Notes: generated by a model from the letters alone, not told the origin. Counted from the first letter of the stretch, positions 26,775-39,287 are shown. The stretch is DNA of 64,000 bases from Legionella rowbothamii (GCF_900639985.1 NZ_CAAAIM010000001.1:868001-932000); one strand, 5' to 3'. A program made the numbers and translations.

Positions 26775-29700
26775 TTAATACTTCATTAATACACGTTCTT
26801 CGCCAAGTAGGTTGATTAAAAGCCCTAATAATTCATCACTCGGTTCAACATACCACTGTTTTGCTAAGCTTAATTGTGCCTTTGCATGCTCATTGGTGTA
26901 AGCAAATTGGACAGCACAACCACCGGAATGGCTTTTTAATATAGTTTGAATTGAGGGCAACAGACCCTGGTGCTCTGATTTTAAACGCAATTCCAGGCAA
27001 CGGGCAAATCTTGATCGTGCTGAGGAGACATTATACAAAAATGAGGCCGTCATTTTAACTCCCCCACTAAAATCATCGTGGGCAACCTCTCCTTCAACTA
27101 CGAGCATATCCCCTGAAGCCAGAGGTGAAGTAAACGATTCAAAGACTTCACCAAAGACCACAACATCCATCCTCGAGGTTGAATCATCCATACCAATGAT
27201 TACCAATTTTTTACCACGTTTGGTAATGATCTTACGAATACCTGAGACTTGAGCACAAATCACTGCTTTTTTGTGAACGGAAGGGTTTAATTGGCTTATG
27301 GGAACAATAAAATCCACAAACTCACGGCGATATTGATCTGCCGGATGTCCAGTTAAATAAAAGCCCAATACCTCTCGCTCACCATCCAGCCGCTGCGCTT
27401 CAGACCAAGGCTTGCACTCTACATATTCTTGGTTACTGGCATCATCTTCTAATAGAGAAAATAAATCGAACTGCCCGCTGGATTGATTTTGATGTTCTTT
27501 TTCAGCAACTTTTAGTGCTTTTTCCAATGACGCAGTCAGCACCGCTCGCTCAACGTCCCACACATCAAAAGCACCACTTTTAATCAAAGCCTCAAGTACC
27601 CGACGATTTACTTTACGTAAATCCAACCGCTGGCAAAAACTGTATAAATCGGTATAGGGGCCTTGAACTGCACGCTCCTGAGTAATGCAATCAATAGCAT
27701 TCTCTCCTACCCCTTTGATCGCACCAAGACCATAGACGATGGTACTGTCATCAATCACCGTAAAGTGATACATCGATTGATTAACTAATGGAGGCAACAC
27801 AGTTAATTTCATATGTGCGCATTCATCGATAAAGGTTACTACTTTATCGGTGTTATCCATATCCGAAGACATTACAGCAGCCATAAAGGCTGCAGGGTAA
27901 TGAGCTTTAAGCCAGGCTGTTTGGTACGCAACTAAAGCATATGCAGCGGAATGTGACTTATTGAAACCATAGCCAGCAAATTTTTCCATCAAATCAAAGA
28001 TATAGGTTGCGACTTTTTCATCGACCCCTCGTGCGGTGGCACCTTCGGTAAAAATTTCCCGCTGCTTGGCCATCTCTTCGGGTTTCTTTTTACCCATCGC
28101 GCGACGTAATAAATCTGCCGCGCCTAAGGAGTAATTCGCAAGAACCTGGGCAATCTGCATCACCTGCTCTTGATATAAAATAACCCCATAGGTAGGTTTC
28201 AAAATAGGTTCCAAATCAGGATGGGGATAATCAACCGCCGCACGCCCATGTTTGCGGTCAATAAAGTCGTCCACCATTCCCGATTGCAAAGGTCCGGGTC
28301 GGAATAAGGCCACCAACGCAATGATGTCTTCAAAACAGTCGGGTTGTAAACGACCAATCAACTCCTTCATTCCGCGAGATTCTAGCTGGAATACGGCGGT
28401 TGTTTTACAGGCTTTGAGTAAATCAAAAGTAGCTTCATCATCCGTAGGAATTTGGCTGATATCAATTGTAGGCAAACCATTCTTTTGATTTTGCTTATTT
28501 ACGGTAGCTAAAGCCCAATCAATAATGGTTAGTGTTCTTAAACCCAAAAAGTCAAACTTCACCAAACCTGCGGCTTCAACATCATCCTTATCGAACTGGC
28601 TCACAATTTGCGTTGAGCCCTCTTCACAATAAATTGCGGTAAAATCAGTAAGCAAAGAAGGGGCAATAACCACCCCCCCCGCATGCTTTCCAGCATTACG
28701 GGTGATCCCTTCCAGTTTAAGTGCTAAATCAATTAGCTCCTTAACCTCTTCTTCCTCTTGATAACGACGCTCTAACTCTGGCTCCTGCTCCATCGCCTTA
28801 CTTAGGGTGATTCCTATTTCAAAAGGAATTAGTTTGGCTAATTTATCCACAAAACCATAGGGATGGCCTAAGACCCGTCCTACATCGCGCACCACCGCTT
28901 TTGCGGCCATGGTACCAAAAGTAATAATCTGAGACACACTTTGGCGGCCGTATTTTTCCGCCACATAGTCAATGACCCGATCGCGTCCTTCCATACAGAA
29001 GTCAATATCAAAGTCAGGCATGGAAACCCGCTCGGGGTTCAAAAAACGCTCAAAGAGCAATTCATATTCTAAAGGATCAAGATCAGTAATTTTTAATGCA
29101 TACGCAACTAAAGAGCCTGCACCCGATCCCCTTCCAGGGCCTACGGGAACACCATTGAGCTTGGCCCATTGAATAAAATCAGCAACGATTAAGAAATAGC
29201 CGGGGAATCCCATGTTGTTAATTACATCAAGCTCAATTTGCAAACGCTTGTCATATTCGTCACGTGCAGCAGCCAGCTCTTCTGCAGATTTGTTTTTAAA
29301 TATTTGTGCTAAACGCTCCTCTAAACCGACTTGGGATAGATGCGATAAATAATTCTCAACCGTAGAGCCTTCTGGAATAGGGAAATTGGGTAGGTAGCTG
29401 TTCCCTAAGTCCAGTTTTACCGTACAACGCTTACTAATTTCTACGGTATTTTGAATAGCAGAAGGCAAATCGGCAAATAAAGCCTCCATTTCATCTGCTG
29501 TACGCAAGTACTGTTGGGCACTATATTGCTTGCTACGACGAGGATCCGCTAAGGTGTAGCCATCGTGAATACAAACACGTGCTTCATGGGCATCAAAGTC
29601 TTCGGCATCAATAAAGCGTACATCGTTAGTTGCGACCAGCGGCAATTGCAATTCATCGGCTAAAGCGATCAATTGCTCATTGTATTGAGTTTCATCCGGT

Positions 29701-30221
29701 CTACCCGTGCGTTGGATTTCTAAATAAAAACGATTAGGGAAAAAATTTTTCCAATGTAGGGCACGGTTTTTCGCTAATTCTAAATCATTAGCCAATAAAG
29801 CTTGACCTATGTCACCAAACTTACCCCCGGACAGGGCAATTAAGCCTGCAGAGTACTCTTCAACCCATTTATTCTGAACACGTGGTAGTCCTTGATGCTG
29901 CCCCTCTTGGTATGCTTTAGAAACTAGGCAAGTCAAATTTTTATAGCCTTCTGCATTAAGGCATAACAGCACTAAAGACGAAATCCGCTCTGGTTGTAGA
30001 GGATCATGACAAGGAAGGTCGCTCCCGATAATCGGTTTGATACCTGAATCTAATGCATACTTGTATAATTTTACTGCGGCAAATAAATTGCAATGATCGG
30101 TAATCGCAACGGCGCACATCCCCCGTGAGGGTAATGCCTTCATTAATGGCTTAATTCGCACAAGACCATCAACTAATGAAAATTCCGTGTGAACGCGCAG
30201 GTGAACGAAACGTTGTTGCAT
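26775..30221 (-). CDS. dnaE: DNA polymerase III alpha subunit
   Basis: 1148 residues, close to E. coli DnaE (1160). The N-terminal PHP domain opens RFVHLRVHTEFSLVDGL and has AITDHCNLFA. The polymerase region has GPGRGSGAGSLVAYAL and the catalytic aspartates in PDFDIDFCMEGRD; DLLRRAMGKKKPEEM and GYGFNKSHSAAYALVAYQTAWLKAHYP follow. After helix-hairpin-helix motifs (YGLGAIKGVGENAI) there is an OB domain (AVICAQVSG) and a C-terminal tail for tau/beta contacts. It is the replicative polymerase of the C family. It starts at ATG 30221 and is about 50 bp from the ABC permease on the same strand. Confidence 0.98.
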   Translation of the reverse strand: MQQRFVHLRVHTEFSLVDGLVRIKPLMKALPSRGMCAVAITDHCNLFAAVKLYKYALDSGIKPIIGSDLPCHDPLQPERISSLVLLCLNAEGYKNLTCLVSKAYQEGQHQGLPRVQNKWVEEYSAGLIALSGGKFGDIGQALLANDLELAKNRALHWKNFFPNRFYLEIQRTGRPDETQYNEQLIALADELQLPLVATNDVRFIDAEDFDAHEARVCIHDGYTLADPRRSKQYSAQQYLRTADEMEALFADLPSAIQNTVEISKRCTVKLDLGNSYLPNFPIPEGSTVENYLSHLSQVGLEERLAQIFKNKSAEELAAARDEYDKRLQIELDVINNMGFPGYFLIVADFIQWAKLNGVPVGPGRGSGAGSLVAYALKITDLDPLEYELLFERFLNPERVSMPDFDIDFCMEGRDRVIDYVAEKYGRQSVSQIITFGTMAAKAVVRDVGRVLGHPYGFVDKLAKLIPFEIGITLSKAMEQEPELERRYQEEEEVKELIDLALKLEGITRNAGKHAGGVVIAPSLLTDFTAIYCEEGSTQIVSQFDKDDVEAAGLVKFDFLGLRTLTIIDWALATVNKQNQKNGLPTIDISQIPTDDEATFDLLKACKTTAVFQLESRGMKELIGRLQPDCFEDIIALVALFRPGPLQSGMVDDFIDRKHGRAAVDYPHPDLEPILKPTYGVILYQEQVMQIAQVLANYSLGAADLLRRAMGKKKPEEMAKQREIFTEGATARGVDEKVATYIFDLMEKFAGYGFNKSHSAAYALVAYQTAWLKAHYPAAFMAAVMSSDMDNTDKVVTFIDECAHMKLTVLPPLVNQSMYHFTVIDDSTIVYGLGAIKGVGENAIDCITQERAVQGPYTDLYSFCQRLDLRKVNRRVLEALIKSGAFDVWDVERAVLTASLEKALKVAEKEHQNQSSGQFDLFSLLEDDASNQEYVECKPWSEAQRLDGEREVLGFYLTGHPADQYRREFVDFIVPISQLNPSVHKKAVICAQVSGIRKIITKRGKKLVIIGMDDSTSRMDVVVFGEVFESFTSPLASGDMLVVEGEVAHDDFSGGVKMTASFLYNVSSARSRFARCLELRLKSEHQGLLPSIQTILKSHSGGCAVQFAYTNEHAKAQLSLAKQWYVEPSDELLGLLINLLGEERVLMKY

Positions 30222-30271
30222 AGAAGAATAAACTCAATCGCCGGTTTTAATCTGGGTCGATTCTAACGTAA

Positions 30272-31606
30272 TTATTGCCGGGGATCAAAAGCGTCTCTCA
30301 CTGCATCAGCAAATAAGTTAATTGCAAGAACCAACAAAAACATAAATATAAAGGCTGCTAGCATAGGCCACCACACCACTGGATCTCGGGCTAACTCCAG
30401 TCTGGCACTGTTAATCATATTCCCCCAACTAATGGTCATAGGTGAAACACCAACGCCCACGTAGGATAACAACGCTTCTGCCATTACTAAGAAACTAAAA
30501 TCAAGAACAAGCGTAATCACTACGATGTGCATTACATTAGGCAATAAATGTTTGCGCAAAATGGTAAACCAATTAGAGCCTAAAGCTCGTGCCGCCAAAA
30601 CATAATCAACCTCGCGTAATTTCAAGGCTTCAGCTCGTAAAAGACGGCATAAACTAGTCCAACTGGTTACCCCTAAAATCAGGCATAAAGCGAGTAAGCG
30701 AGCATCCGCACTTTGTGCCAAAGTAGGAAATTGCTCGGGATGATTAGCAATGTAGGTTTGTAATGACAAAACCGACGCGGTAATTAACAACACTCCGGGA
30801 ATAGAGCTTAACGTGGTATAAACATATTGAATAATGTCGTCAACTAGGCCACCAAAATATCCGGCAACCACACCTAAGAATAAGGCCAAAGGCAGCATAA
30901 AGAGTGTGGTTAATAAACCAATGATTAAACCGGTGCGAATACTTTTAATGGTAAAATAAAAAATATCTTGGCCAATTTGTCCTGTTCCTAAAACATGGAA
31001 AACACGAGAGAGCTGATAACCATAAACAATAAAAAAAGTAAGGATGCTTAGCGTAAGTACCACACTAAGATTTGTGGAATTGAAATGCCACCATGGCCTG
31101 ATACCACGCAAGTAACGATAAAGGATGAGCATACCGGAAAACACTAGGCCAACTCCCCCCCCCCATTGCAGCGAATACCAAGCCTTGCTTTTAATAACCA
31201 GTACCTTTTCTGCCTCAGTGCTCACCCATTTAGCAGGATAATTTAAACGTGGAAAAAACTGAGTGACAACGCCATTAACAAGCATGGTATCTGTAACAAA
31301 TTGGTATAAAGCTAAGGGGGCTGAATAGGTCTTTTCATTAATTTCATCAATTGGCGATAAGAGTTTATCCAGAACGGATATGGTGGCGTTGGACTGGTTA
31401 TTAGGTTGAAAATGAATTGAGTCTAATACGCCTATAGTCATAAATGCTAAAAGAATAATTCCTGCGCTAACGGCAATAGGACGATGAAGGATCATCGTAA
31501 AAGAACGTCGGATGTGTTGTTTGCGTAGACTCAATAAAATAGTAAGTGTTCCCAATATCAGTAGGATGAGAAAACATTTATCGGTCCATAAAAATTCAAA
31601 TGTCAT
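30272..31606 (-). CDS. ABC importer permease, DppC/YejE-like
   Basis: 444 residues. An N-terminal helix and a long extension precede the permease core. The core carries the EAA loop (ALKLREVDYVLAARALGSNWFTILRKHLLPN) that docks on the ATPase, and ends DAVRDAFDPRQ as in oligopeptide and dipeptide permeases. Its relatives are about 300-340 residues, so the extra part (about 50-160) may be a periplasmic insertion between helices 2 and 3. It follows the DppB-like gene after about 98 bp. Together with the two genes upstream it forms an importer for peptides or related solutes, whose ATPases are not in the window. Confidence 0.88.
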   Translation of the reverse strand: MTFEFLWTDKCFLILLILGTLTILLSLRKQHIRRSFTMILHRPIAVSAGIILLAFMTIGVLDSIHFQPNNQSNATISVLDKLLSPIDEINEKTYSAPLALYQFVTDTMLVNGVVTQFFPRLNYPAKWVSTEAEKVLVIKSKAWYSLQWGGGVGLVFSGMLILYRYLRGIRPWWHFNSTNLSVVLTLSILTFFIVYGYQLSRVFHVLGTGQIGQDIFYFTIKSIRTGLIIGLLTTLFMLPLALFLGVVAGYFGGLVDDIIQYVYTTLSSIPGVLLITASVLSLQTYIANHPEQFPTLAQSADARLLALCLILGVTSWTSLCRLLRAEALKLREVDYVLAARALGSNWFTILRKHLLPNVMHIVVITLVLDFSFLVMAEALLSYVGVGVSPMTISWGNMINSARLELARDPVVWWPMLAAFIFMFLLVLAINLFADAVRDAFDPRQ

Positions 31607-31704
31607 TTTTTATTCTCTATTATCATCAACCGTTCCTCGTAAGTCGGCTACTGCAATCGCAAACCAACCTCGGTACTTCAGGAGTATGGGCTTATCATTA
31701 ATAA

Positions 31705-32682
31705 TCACGACAACTTAACCCGGGGATCGACCAACATATATGAAAAATCAGTTAAGACCAAACCGATGATATACATAATCGAGCCCAAAAATACCATGGC
31801 ACGAACAATCGCAAAATCTTGTTGTTGGATCGCATCAATAATATAACTACCTAAACCAGGGATACCAAAAAAGGATTCCAAAACTAAACTTCCCATGAAC
31901 AGCGAAGGAATAATAACCACAACCCCAGTTAGAATCGGCAGCATTGCATTTTTTAGCACATGCTTAAACATGATTTTGCGCTCAGTTAAGCCTTTAGCTC
32001 GCGCCGTTTTCACATAATCCTTATGCATTTCTTCTAAAAACAAAGTCCGATACCAACGACCCCCAGCCCCTAAACTTCCCAGCACCGCCACTACCACAGG
32101 AAGAATAATGAACTTAAATGCTTCCACACCCCCATCGTAGCCTGAAATAGGTACCAGACGCAGTAATTTTCCAAACAGGTATTGACCACCGATAATGTAA
32201 AATAAACTGGAAATGGACATTAAAATAATACAAAAAATCACCCCAGTTAAATCAAGATAAGTACCACGAAAAAATGCCATAGACATAGCTAATACAATAT
32301 TGCTAAGCACATCAAGAAATAAAACCGGTATGGCAATAGCTAAACTGGGCCACATCCTGAAGGTAATATCTTGACTGATATCACGGCCGGCATCCGACAT
32401 CCCAAAATCGAAAGTAAATAAGCGCATCGATTTTTGGAAAAATAAAGTCGCTTCGAGCTTCTCTAATCCTGTTTTCTGCTCATTATAAAACAAGGGTAAA
32501 TCATAGCCATGTGTCGCTTTCCAATCGTCAATAACTTGCTGTTGTACATGTTTTTGACCCAAATGCATACGAGCAATATCATCTGGGGTATTTACCATAA
32601 AAAATAAAATAAAAGTGAGTACATTAATACCAAACAAGATAGGGATTGCATAAAAAAATCGTCGTATTAAATACTTCATCAT
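31705..32682 (-). CDS. ABC importer permease, DppB/YejB-like
   Basis: A 325-residue permease. It starts MKYLIRRFFYAIPILFGINVLTF, the standard DppB/OppB first helix. The EAA loop MHKDYVKTARAKGLTERKIMFKHVLKNAMLP (spanning about 221-252) and a C-terminal GLVLTDFSYMLVDPRVKLS follow. The N-terminal periplasmic loop after helix 1 is a typical HLGQK... region. The start codon overlaps the stop of the solute-binding-protein gene by 4 nt, so translation is coupled. It forms the heteromeric channel with the DppC-like protein. Confidence 0.9.
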   Translation of the reverse strand: MMKYLIRRFFYAIPILFGINVLTFILFFMVNTPDDIARMHLGQKHVQQQVIDDWKATHGYDLPLFYNEQKTGLEKLEATLFFQKSMRLFTFDFGMSDAGRDISQDITFRMWPSLAIAIPVLFLDVLSNIVLAMSMAFFRGTYLDLTGVIFCIILMSISSLFYIIGGQYLFGKLLRLVPISGYDGGVEAFKFIILPVVVAVLGSLGAGGRWYRTLFLEEMHKDYVKTARAKGLTERKIMFKHVLKNAMLPILTGVVVIIPSLFMGSLVLESFFGIPGLGSYIIDAIQQQDFAIVRAMVFLGSIMYIIGLVLTDFSYMLVDPRVKLS

Positions 32683-34844
32683 GACAGATTAATCCTCTTA
32701 GCAGGCTGTTTTTCTTTCTTTCCATAGGCAATAAATAGGGGAAAAACTAAAGCCAGAATTACAACGAGTAATAAACCTAAAGGCCAAAAAATGGGTTGAT
32801 TCCACTCAAGTCGTAAACGATTACGTTCTGGCACATCAATCGCTACATATTTTAAAGTACCTAAAGCAATGGTGTTATGTTTCGTCGGGGAAACCCAATT
32901 GTGGGATAGAATAAAATTCTCAGTGTTATACCCCCAAGACCAAGGCGCATCCCGGCGAACGATTTCCAACATGCTGTCAATAATCTGCTGTCTTATTGCA
33001 TCGTTTTTACGATTTTTCATCTGATCAAATAAGCGATCAAATTCAGGATTTTGATAATTAGCCGCATTTTCACCGCCATGCTTTACCTTTCCATTAGCCC
33101 CGTAGAGTTGAAATAGGAAATTTTCCGGATCGGGATAATCCGCAACCCAGCCCCAACTAAATATTTGAGCATTACCTGCGCGCATTTTTTCTTGGAATCG
33201 ATTATACAATGTTGCTCGTACATTCAAATCAATACCAATACTGGCAAATTGTTTGCGCATCCAATCCAGCATGGCTTTATCTCCTGGTCCTCCGGTACTC
33301 ATGGTATCGTAATGGAGAATGAGTGCCTTACCAGTTTGCGGATCAATCCCTCCAGGATAGCCTGCCTCAGTCATTAATTTTTGTGCATCACTTACTGAGC
33401 GTCGAACAGCCTCGTTATTTTTCCATTCAAAAACATAGTGATTAATGCCGGCCTTCCCCTCTCGAGAACCAAAAATACCAGGAGGAATAGGACCTTGAGC
33501 AGCATTCCCTCGCCCATTATAAAAAATAGCAATGCGCTCATCGTCATTTACCGCAATAGAAATTGCTTGTCTTAATTTACGCGCCCGTTCGCTTGCGCCC
33601 CCAACCACACTATCTAACATGTTAAATCCCAGATAGTACACGCTAGGTTCTTGTGTTTGTGTTAGGTACACATGCTTCTGACGCATTTCTGGAGTGAGGG
33701 TTGCATTTCCGTGTTTATTAATATGTATTGCCTGATCAAAGCTGTCTGAACTGATGGTGGAATCATCATAATAACCTTGTAAAAACTTATTCCATCGTGG
33801 GATAGTTTCTTTTTCTAAAGTAAATACAATTTTATTGATTAAGGGCAATCGCTCTCCTGCATGACGCAAAAATCCAGCTTTTTTATCTTCATCCGAACCT
33901 ACTGTTGGAAAAAATTGCGGATGAAAATTAGGGTTGCGTTCCAAGATCATGCTGCTATTAGGATTATTGGTGGTCAGCATGAAAGGCCCTGTGCCTATGG
34001 GATACCAACTTAAGGAAATGTTTTTATCACTCATTCCAGGTTGGGAATAAAATACATCAGCCTCCCAAGGAATGGGGACGAAAAAAGGCATAGCCAGCCA
34101 AAATAGAAACTGCATATATTGACCTTTCAAGGTGATCTCAAAAGTATAATCATCCAGCTTTTTTAGCCCTGCCAAAGGATACTTTCGTAAATCGGTATAA
34201 GCATTTAATCCGGGAAGTGTTTTCCCATACTCTTTAAAACCAACGATGTATCCACTCATTAATCCATAAATGGGAGAACTGACAGCAGGATTAGCCAAAC
34301 GTTTAATTTGATAAATGTAATCATCAACAATTAGCTCGCGCGTGCCGACATGTTTAAAATCGGATAACTGATTAATGCGATGCTCATCTAAATAATCCGG
34401 TGCTAAATGATGATATAAGTAATGACCATCTTGGGCTCGTGCTAATGCAGGATGAGGTTGATAATAAATGCCTTTATTAATGTGTAGGGTATATACAGTA
34501 TATGCAGCTGCTGTTTGGCTTTTTTCGGCCAACGGTTTACCGTGGGCATCCAAATATCTAGTTTGTGGGAATTGAGCTGCGGTGTAGGGAATTAACTGAT
34601 AGGGGCGGAGTAGATAATCATATTCGAGTAAAGGCTCATAAATTTGCGAGATAAATAAGTATTCGTTTAATGAATAGGATAATGCTGGATCTAAAGTTTT
34701 TGGTTGCTCGCCGAAAGAGGCGTAAAAAATAAGTTCATTTGCTTGGCTTTGGGGGTAAGGATTGTTAAAAACCCAGGAGCTAGCATGGGTTAGATTGATG
34801 CTGTTTAGCATCAGTATTAGGAACAATCCTGTTCTTAGTGTCAT
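32679..34844 (-). CDS. Peptide-type solute-binding protein (SBP family 5) with C-terminal membrane anchor
   Basis: A 721-residue periplasmic binding protein. A signal peptide (MTLRTGLFLILMLNSINLTHA) leads into the family 5 start (YASFGEQPKTLDPALSYSLNEYLFISQIYEPLLEYD). The DppA/OppA-type motifs FQEKMRAGNAQIFSWGWVADYPDPENFLFQLYG (around 610-640) and the C-terminal lobe are present. After the lobe comes a hydrophobic helix (WPLGLLLVVILALVFPLFIAYG, about 683-704) and a basic tail. Such an anchor is unusual for Gram-negative binding proteins. The first gene of a three-gene set, it overlaps the DppB-like gene by 4 nt. The ligand is probably a peptide, but this is not proven. Confidence 0.88.
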   Translation of the reverse strand: MTLRTGLFLILMLNSINLTHASSWVFNNPYPQSQANELIFYASFGEQPKTLDPALSYSLNEYLFISQIYEPLLEYDYLLRPYQLIPYTAAQFPQTRYLDAHGKPLAEKSQTAAAYTVYTLHINKGIYYQPHPALARAQDGHYLYHHLAPDYLDEHRINQLSDFKHVGTRELIVDDYIYQIKRLANPAVSSPIYGLMSGYIVGFKEYGKTLPGLNAYTDLRKYPLAGLKKLDDYTFEITLKGQYMQFLFWLAMPFFVPIPWEADVFYSQPGMSDKNISLSWYPIGTGPFMLTTNNPNSSMILERNPNFHPQFFPTVGSDEDKKAGFLRHAGERLPLINKIVFTLEKETIPRWNKFLQGYYDDSTISSDSFDQAIHINKHGNATLTPEMRQKHVYLTQTQEPSVYYLGFNMLDSVVGGASERARKLRQAISIAVNDDERIAIFYNGRGNAAQGPIPPGIFGSREGKAGINHYVFEWKNNEAVRRSVSDAQKLMTEAGYPGGIDPQTGKALILHYDTMSTGGPGDKAMLDWMRKQFASIGIDLNVRATLYNRFQEKMRAGNAQIFSWGWVADYPDPENFLFQLYGANGKVKHGGENAANYQNPEFDRLFDQMKNRKNDAIRQQIIDSMLEIVRRDAPWSWGYNTENFILSHNWVSPTKHNTIALGTLKYVAIDVPERNRLRLEWNQPIFWPLGLLLVVILALVFPLFIAYGKKEKQPAKRINLS

Positions 34845-34929
34845 GGTACATCCTTATTTTTAAACGAATTGTGGCGATGAATTATATTTATAAAGGTAGG
34901 TTAAGCCCATTACGGAACAAAGCAGCTCA

Positions 34930-34958
34930 CCATAGCCCAACTCAACGTTGGGCTATGG
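34930..34958. repeat. Intergenic palindrome (CCATAGCCCAAC / GTTGGGCTATGG)
   Basis: A perfect 12-bp stem with a 5-nt loop and CCAACCTA on the right. It shares the GGGC..GCCC heart with the elements at 2632, 5806, 20768 and 60061. It lies between the solute-binding-protein start and the ligA stop, both on the minus strand. Confidence 0.75.
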
Positions 34959-34988
34959 CACCAACCTACTCATCCTTGCAAAAATACC

Positions 34989-37215
<2,227 letters not shown>

Positions 37216-38112
37216 ATGACAAAAATGGACTTTAGACGTGTTTTAATTGCTTTTTTATTAGCTATATTTTCAACATTAATTCAAGCTAAGGATAATCCAG
37301 GCCTTGCCTTTGTACATGGTACCGGAGATCATCGTGCAGATGCCTATGGAAGTTATTGGAAAGTCGATTTTATTGATAGCGTCACTCAAGGATTAGCAAA
37401 TCCTGAAAACTATGTCGTCATACATTGTAATTACAGTAACTACATGTGGGATGAAACAGCTGGCGAATGTACTGTGGATCAATTATTAAAGTTCATACAC
37501 GATAAAAACATCAGCACGCTTACAGTTTATACTCATTCTAATGGGGGAAATGTATTGCGCTGGATTTTATCAAATCCCACATACAGTAGGCGTTATATGG
37601 AGCTAAAAAAACACATTGGAAAAGTAGTTGCTTTAGCCCCATCAAGCAAAGGCACACCCCTTGCGGACTTGGTATTAAGTGGTCATGTTATCAGCTCCAG
37701 CTTGTCCTGGATTTTAGGCTTCCATGGCGATGCCATCAAACAGCAACGCATCGGTGATATGCGTATATATAACGAAGAATTACTATTCGGCACCAAGGGT
37801 CGCCCCTCATTGCCCGTCCCGTTTAACCCAATCATCGGTACCGATGTGGTGGCCTCACCTTTATCTTCAGCCAGCTATTGCAATGGCTACTTACTTAACA
37901 GTGGATTAAAAATTACTAAATTATATCTTGATAAATGTTCCGATGGATTTTTAAATTGCAGCTCACAAGAAGCAGCAGGAGAAATCTGGTTTCTCGATAA
38001 AGATCGTCTGGAAAACAATTTGACTTTAAGTCATAACCAAAGCAGACACGCCTGCTTTGGGCTGGATAAAATTCTTATAAGTGCCTTAGCTACAGAAGGA
38101 GCTGTACAATGA
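37216..38112 (+). CDS. Secreted alpha/beta-hydrolase (lipase-like)
   Basis: A 298-residue exported protein (start ATG 37216, or 37225 with better spacing to GAGG). A signal peptide (VLIAFLLAIFSTLIQA) precedes the first strand with the oxyanion HG motif (FVHGTGDH, 33-40). The nucleophile elbow reads TVYTHSNGGNVLRW, with Ser108 in T-H-S-N-G, so the first Gly of the usual GxSxG is Thr. Six Cys residues in the second half could form disulphides. A late conserved His lies near the C-terminus (TLSHNQSRH). The family is close to extracellular lipases and cutinase-like thioesterases, and the substrate is not known. The next gene starts inside its stop region (ATGA). Confidence 0.72.
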   Translation: MTKMDFRRVLIAFLLAIFSTLIQAKDNPGLAFVHGTGDHRADAYGSYWKVDFIDSVTQGLANPENYVVIHCNYSNYMWDETAGECTVDQLLKFIHDKNISTLTVYTHSNGGNVLRWILSNPTYSRRYMELKKHIGKVVALAPSSKGTPLADLVLSGHVISSSLSWILGFHGDAIKQQRIGDMRIYNEELLFGTKGRPSLPVPFNPIIGTDVVASPLSSASYCNGYLLNSGLKITKLYLDKCSDGFLNCSSQEAAGEIWFLDKDRLENNLTLSHNQSRHACFGLDKILISALATEGAVQ

Positions 38113-39284
38113 AAACAACCCATCTTTTTTTAATGTCTGCATTTTACTTGACCCAAGCCCATGCATATACATTACCTCAGCATCCTACTAAAGCTTATGA
38201 ATGTAATGAGTGCAATAAGTTATCTCATGAAACGTTACGTGCTAGCTGGACTATTGCTCAGACGCCCTTAACACATAAAGTCAGTAACAACCAGAAGAGT
38301 TATAGCTATAACCAAGTCATTACTCGAGAACAGCTGAGTCAGGGTGTCACCATATCGACTCGGGCTCCCGGCGCAGTGGTGCGAATTACCCCTCTACAAA
38401 AAAAATCAGTGCCCAATCTAGTACTACAAACACCACAAAATCAGCATCTAAGTCTAAAAGAAGCTTCCGCACTGTATTCTCAAGATGAAGATTTAGATGA
38501 ATCATTACTCGTGGCAGAGCATCAAACCATGACCCAATTAAAGCCTGAACTAGGCTTTGGTACCTTTATTCTTAAAAGCCAAACTACCACAGCCAATGAT
38601 GCAAACTCCTACCTGATTAATGTGTTTGATAAATTTTCATTGCTCTATTTAAAGATTGAGCCAAGTTCCTTGCAGTATCAGTATGGTGATGAATTTTCCG
38701 CGACAATTTCTTTAAAAGATTATGACACGGATTATTCTATAGATGATGTTAATGTGTCATTGATCGGCACCAATGATGAATTTATTCCTTTAAAACTGAG
38801 CAAAGTAAAGCATAATGAATTTAAAGCTAAAGCTAAGTTATCATCTGAGTTAAACACACATGGCGATAATTGGTATGTAGAAGCAGAGGTATTCAGTGAG
38901 CAGGAAGATGGTCATGTACGACGTACTGCACGAAGCGCATTTTCCTACTCAATTCCATCAGCAAGCTTGGTCACATTGAAAAAGCTATCCTCTAATCCCT
39001 TAACCTTTGCGGCAACCGTAGAGGTATCAACTGCAAGTCGCTACGCTTTGCAAACAGTGTTGTTTAATCGTAACAGTGCAGGACAGCTTCTACCCGTCGA
39101 AACGGCTCAAAGCGCACAATGGTTAGAACCAGGAAAACAAACAATTAAATTTAGCTTTGACAATTCCAAGCATTTAACAGAGGATACGCTATCCGTTGGT
39201 TATCTACATCTTACTGATTACGGCCAGTTGAAAACCGTTTATCAATACGATGAACCAATAAAACTTAGCAAACTCATGGATTAA
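38109..39284 (+). CDS. Secreted protein, partner of the hydrolase (possibly DUF4785)
   Basis: A 391-residue exported protein with a signal peptide ending ...TQAHA. CNECNKL (about 33-39) gives a Cys pair at the N-terminus. The body is rich in beta strands and looks like tandem Ig-like domains (SLLYLKIEPSSLQYQYGDEF, DYSIDDVNVSLIG, LTFAATVEVSTASRYALQTV). I tentatively link it with the DUF4785 proteins of Legionella and Shewanella by memory of length and layout, so check that first. It overlaps the hydrolase by 4 nt, which points to joint export, perhaps as a chaperone, adaptor or surface partner. No enzymatic motif is seen. Confidence 0.6.
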   Translation: MKTTHLFLMSAFYLTQAHAYTLPQHPTKAYECNECNKLSHETLRASWTIAQTPLTHKVSNNQKSYSYNQVITREQLSQGVTISTRAPGAVVRITPLQKKSVPNLVLQTPQNQHLSLKEASALYSQDEDLDESLLVAEHQTMTQLKPELGFGTFILKSQTTTANDANSYLINVFDKFSLLYLKIEPSSLQYQYGDEFSATISLKDYDTDYSIDDVNVSLIGTNDEFIPLKLSKVKHNEFKAKAKLSSELNTHGDNWYVEAEVFSEQEDGHVRRTARSAFSYSIPSASLVTLKKLSSNPLTFAATVEVSTASRYALQTVLFNRNSAGQLLPVETAQSAQWLEPGKQTIKFSFDNSKHLTEDTLSVGYLHLTDYGQLKTVYQYDEPIKLSKLMD

Positions 39285-39287
39285 TGC

